From: Bacillota bacterium | GTDB taxonomy: Bacteria > Bacillota > Clostridia > Acetivibrionales > DSM-1351 | Direction of reading: 5' to 3' | Assembly (NCBI GenBank): GCA_023398105.1 | Contig: JAEWST010000029.1 | Coordinates: forward strand, 1-24,850 | Length of the DNA: 24,850 nucleotides | Shown here: positions 22,783-24,850 of the stretch, one piece after another | Layout of the letters: the number at the start of each line of letters is the position of its first letter | Position numbering within the stretch: the stretch's first letter is position 1 | Program-made: the position numbers and the translations under genes | The notes under the pieces: generated by a model | What the model saw: only the letters and a program-made list of their open reading frames with translations | The model's database searches: none | Told to the model about the DNA's origin: nothing

Positions 22783-23511
22783 ATGGAGAATAGAGCCAAA
22801 ATGAATATTATACTATTTATTCTTATGTTAATATCAGCAGCTACTTTCATTACAGTTGGCTGGCTTAAACTCGCAATTGCAAGTATTGTTTTTAAAACCT
22901 TATCAAGCTTGTTTTTTATAGCTACAGCAGTGTTTAGCTATAAAAAAAATCCATCTAATACGAAGTTTTTTGCAGTGATGTTATCTGGACTAATTTTTTC
23001 CTTTGGTGGAGATGTTTTTTTGAGTTTAGACTCTATTGTAGCAAAATTTTTTGAAATTGGTTTAGTCAGCTTCGGCATAGGACATATTATGTACAGCATT
23101 GGATACTGCAGTATAACTAAAATTTCAAAGAAAGATATATTTATATTTTTAGGTTTCTTTATTCCAACACTTCTCACTATTCTATTGGGTAATTTTGATT
23201 TTAAAGGCATGAAGATAATGGTTATTTTTTATACTGTCATTATTAGCTTTATGGCAGGTAAATCATTATCTATGTTAAAATTTTATTCTATCAGTAAAAA
23301 ACCAGTATTTTTGATGGTATTGGGGAGTGTACTGTTTTTTATTTCTGATTGGGTAATCATGTTCTCTTTATTTTATCCAAATTCATCACCAATATTGAGA
23401 GTTGTAAATCTGACATTATATTACTTGGGACAAGGACTATTGGCATTAAGCTTTGCATATCCATTAAAAATTAATGGGATAGAGAAAAATGACAAAAGAA
23501 TTGCAGCATAG
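22783..23511 (+). CDS. YhhN/TMEM86-family membrane protein (possible lysoplasmalogenase)
   Basis: A 242-residue integral membrane protein with about eight hydrophobic segments. Family motifs are visible: KTLSSLFFI (38-46), SFGGDVFLSL (72-81), FGIGHIMYS (96-104), ISDWVIMF (185-192) and YYLGQGLLALSFAYP at the C-terminus. Conserved Asp residues in GGD and SD are expected active-site residues. YhhN/TMEM86 proteins hydrolyse the vinyl-ether bond of lysoplasmalogens; clostridia make plasmalogens, so the role is plausible but inferred. The start is uncertain: ATG 22783 has no SD, while ATG 22801 (codon 7) has GGAG 12 bases upstream. It is monocistronic and preceded by the structured segment at 22636-22755. 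Confidence 0.8.
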   Translation: MENRAKMNIILFILMLISAATFITVGWLKLAIASIVFKTLSSLFFIATAVFSYKKNPSNTKFFAVMLSGLIFSFGGDVFLSLDSIVAKFFEIGLVSFGIGHIMYSIGYCSITKISKKDIFIFLGFFIPTLLTILLGNFDFKGMKIMVIFYTVIISFMAGKSLSMLKFYSISKKPVFLMVLGSVLFFISDWVIMFSLFYPNSSPILRVVNLTLYYLGQGLLALSFAYPLKINGIEKNDKRIAA

Positions 23512-23546
23512 CAAAAGGGGTAAGTTAATACTTCCTTAAAAGAGGC

Positions 23547-23573
23547 TCAAAATAGAGAATAGACTATTTTTGA
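23547..23573 (+). terminator. Terminator-like hairpin after the YhhN gene
   Basis: TCAAAATAG (23547-23555) pairs with CTATTTTTGA (23564-23573, one bulge). An alternative right arm CTATTTTGA (23578-23586) runs into the convergent chemoreceptor gene. Confidence 0.4.
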
Positions 23574-23577
23574 TGTA

Positions 23578-24309
23578 CTATTTTGAATTCTTAAATTTTT
23601 CTGCCTTAATATTTAGACCATTTACTAGTTCATTAATTTCCTTTACAATTTGGCTGTTTTTCTCACTTGTATTATAAGTTTCAGTTGAGTGTGCAGAAAC
23701 CTCTTCTGTAATAGCAGATATAGTGGAAATGCTATCTATTATACTACTATTGCTAAATGCCAATTCTTTAACATCAGCAGACAAATCATGAGATAAATTG
23801 TGTGCAGTTAATACATTTGCAGTTACTTTTTTAAAGGTATCTGCTGTTCGAACTGCAGCTTCATTTTGAAGCGTATTACTATCCATTAATTGATTTATAA
23901 CTTGAACTACACTAGACAGTTCAATATATATATTATTTATTACATCAGTAATATTTGAAGTAGCCTTCTGTGCTTGTGAGGATAAATTGGATATTTCCTG
24001 AGCCACTACTGCAAATCCTTTACCTGCTTCTCCTGCTCTCGCCGATTCAATGCTTGCGTTTAATGCTAACAAACTAGTTTGTTTAGTAATGTTGCTTATT
24101 AATTCAATAATTGATTGTATATTTGCAGTAGACTGTTCAGATAGAAAATGCATTATTAAAGTAGAATTTTTGTCTTTTTTATATAATACTATGCTAATTA
24201 ATACTGGGCAAAAGACTGATATAGAATAAATTGAAAAATTATTTACCATTGCAGAGTCTGATAAATTATTTTTTTTCTTGATATTCAGAGATGTGGCTTC
24301 TTTAATCAT
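23578..24309 (-). CDS. Short methyl-accepting chemotaxis protein-like protein, probably truncated
   Basis: From ATG 24309 (SD AGGAG, 8 bases) this is a 243-residue protein with one hydrophobic segment (25-43) and an MCP signalling domain (about 60-243). The highly conserved tip is clear: NITKQTSLLALNASIESARA then GEAGKGFAVVAQEISNLS (72-110), the CheA/CheW-binding hairpin. Only about 25 residues precede the tip, while about 130 follow it, so the N-terminal helix of the antiparallel coiled coil and any HAMP or sensor domain are missing. The frame stays open upstream to 24510 and encodes two more hydrophobic segments, but no start with an SD is found there. Either a reduced receptor or the remnant of a longer one. 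Confidence 0.75.
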   Translation of the reverse strand: MIKEATSLNIKKKNNLSDSAMVNNFSIYSISVFCPVLISIVLYKKDKNSTLIMHFLSEQSTANIQSIIELISNITKQTSLLALNASIESARAGEAGKGFAVVAQEISNLSSQAQKATSNITDVINNIYIELSSVVQVINQLMDSNTLQNEAAVRTADTFKKVTANVLTAHNLSHDLSADVKELAFSNSSIIDSISTISAITEEVSAHSTETYNTSEKNSQIVKEINELVNGLNIKAEKFKNSK

Positions 24310-24479
24310 AATATTGTCTCCTAGCAAGTATTTGATGGTGTTTGATTTAGACAATTGATTATAGGCTAAAAATTGTAGTAAGATTAACGCAAAAATATAT
24401 ATGATATTCGAAAAGTTCTCCTCATTCGTCAAAGTATTTAAAACCAATAATGTATAGATAAGCAATTTAATAGATTTAG

Positions 24480-24509
24480 TTGGAAAAAATGGTTGAATTA
24501 TGGTATAAT
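24480..24509 (+). promoter_or_regulatory. Probable promoter of the last gene
   Basis: -35 TTGGAA (24480-24485), 18-base spacer, -10 TATAAT (24504-24509), 97 bases before the ATG at 24606. The rest of 24310-24605 holds the open upstream frame of the MCP-like gene and AT-rich DNA. Confidence 0.45.
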
Positions 24510-24605
24510 TTCACCTTGTATATGTGTTGCATAATAATTGTTATAACTAAATAACTGATTATTAAATAAAGGAACACATTCAAATCAAAAACAGGAGGTA
24601 GTAAA

Positions 24606-24850
24606 ATGTTGGTAAATAGTAAAAAAATAGCTTTAATTCTATTGAAGACAGTAATACTGGTATTAGTTTTTTCGTCAGCATTATTATTTTCAAAAGGAGT
24701 GCTGGCAGCTACATCTGATGGACAATATATTAAGTCCTTAGTGGTAAATGATACAGAAAATGCTGCTGATTGGTCAATTCAACCCAATTTGCAGGTTGGG
24801 GATTTAGTGTTTGGAGACAGGACAGTTAAGTTCAGCACAATTCCAGATGC
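24606..24850 (+). CDS. Secreted protein, 5' part only
   Basis: The first 81 codons of a gene that leaves the window. The SD AGGAGG is 8 bases before ATG 24606. Residues 1-35 form a signal peptide (MLVNSKK, hydrophobic core, cleavage after VLA). The mature start, with SLVVNDTENAADWSIQPNLQ then VGDLVFGDRTVKF, resembles N-terminal beta-sandwich modules of secreted clostridial carbohydrate-active proteins, but I cannot name the family. Given the neighbourhood, another polysaccharide-degrading enzyme is likely (inference). Whether it carries a dockerin cannot be seen. Confidence 0.8.
   Translation, partial: MLVNSKKIALILLKTVILVLVFSSALLFSKGVLAATSDGQYIKSLVVNDTENAADWSIQPNLQVGDLVFGDRTVKFSTIPD

Noticed and set aside
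23578..24465. TTG 24465 as start of the MCP-like protein
   Set aside because: No SD precedes it, whereas ATG 24309 has AGGAG at 8 bases. The upstream open frame is reported as a possible remnant instead.

Overview
The window is AT-rich DNA with clostridial Shine-Dalgarno (SD) sequences and seven secreted enzymes that each end in a type I dockerin. It therefore comes from a mesophilic cellulosome-forming Clostridium, resembling the C. cellulovorans / C. cellulolyticum / C. acetobutylicum group. The dockerins carry Ala/Ser followed by Ile/Leu/Val at the two cohesin-recognition positions of each repeat (DAID, NALD, DSID, DAVD), which is the mesophilic pattern rather than the Ser-Thr of C. thermocellum. 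No scaffoldin or cohesin gene is inside the window. There are no tRNA or rRNA genes, no CRISPR array and no intact transposase.

Layout. 1-2818: the 5' part of a large repetitive secreted protein (minus), a ferritin (minus) and a small TfoX C-terminal-domain protein (plus). 3470-6538: two tandem duplicated GH5 endoglucanases with dockerins (plus), facing across a bidirectional terminator a multi-domain GH5 mannanase (minus, 6627-8825) with CBM32, two X2 modules and a dockerin. 8826-9700: a long divergent regulatory region rich in inverted repeats. 9701-11020: a secreted serpin without a dockerin (plus). 11173-13146: a eukaryotic-type glycogen branching enzyme (minus). 13746-22058: four minus-strand cellulosomal genes. 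The order of transcription is GH5_1-like cellulase (with its own terminator), then CBM35-GH26 mannanase, GH9-dockerin and GH9-CBM3-dockerin. 22783-24309: a YhhN-family membrane protein (plus) and a short chemoreceptor-like protein (minus). 24606-end: the start of another secreted protein.

How it works together. The dockerin enzymes attack beta-1,4-glucan (GH5, GH9) and mannan (GH5_8-like, GH26), and should plug into one scaffoldin. The serpin probably shields the exported machinery from proteases. The branching enzyme belongs to glycogen storage. Ferritin and YhhN are housekeeping.

The most unusual signals are non-coding. Three long 5' leaders of dockerin genes carry extended anti-SD matches far upstream of the real start, resembling the mRNA-stabilising STAB-SD of Bacillus thuringiensis. 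The GH26 leader holds a GC-rich island with mutually exclusive helices. A compact three-helix structure lies directly upstream of the YhhN gene. An inverted repeat sits inside a promoter spacer before the GH5 pair. All functional readings are from sequence recognition only; no search or folding programme was run.
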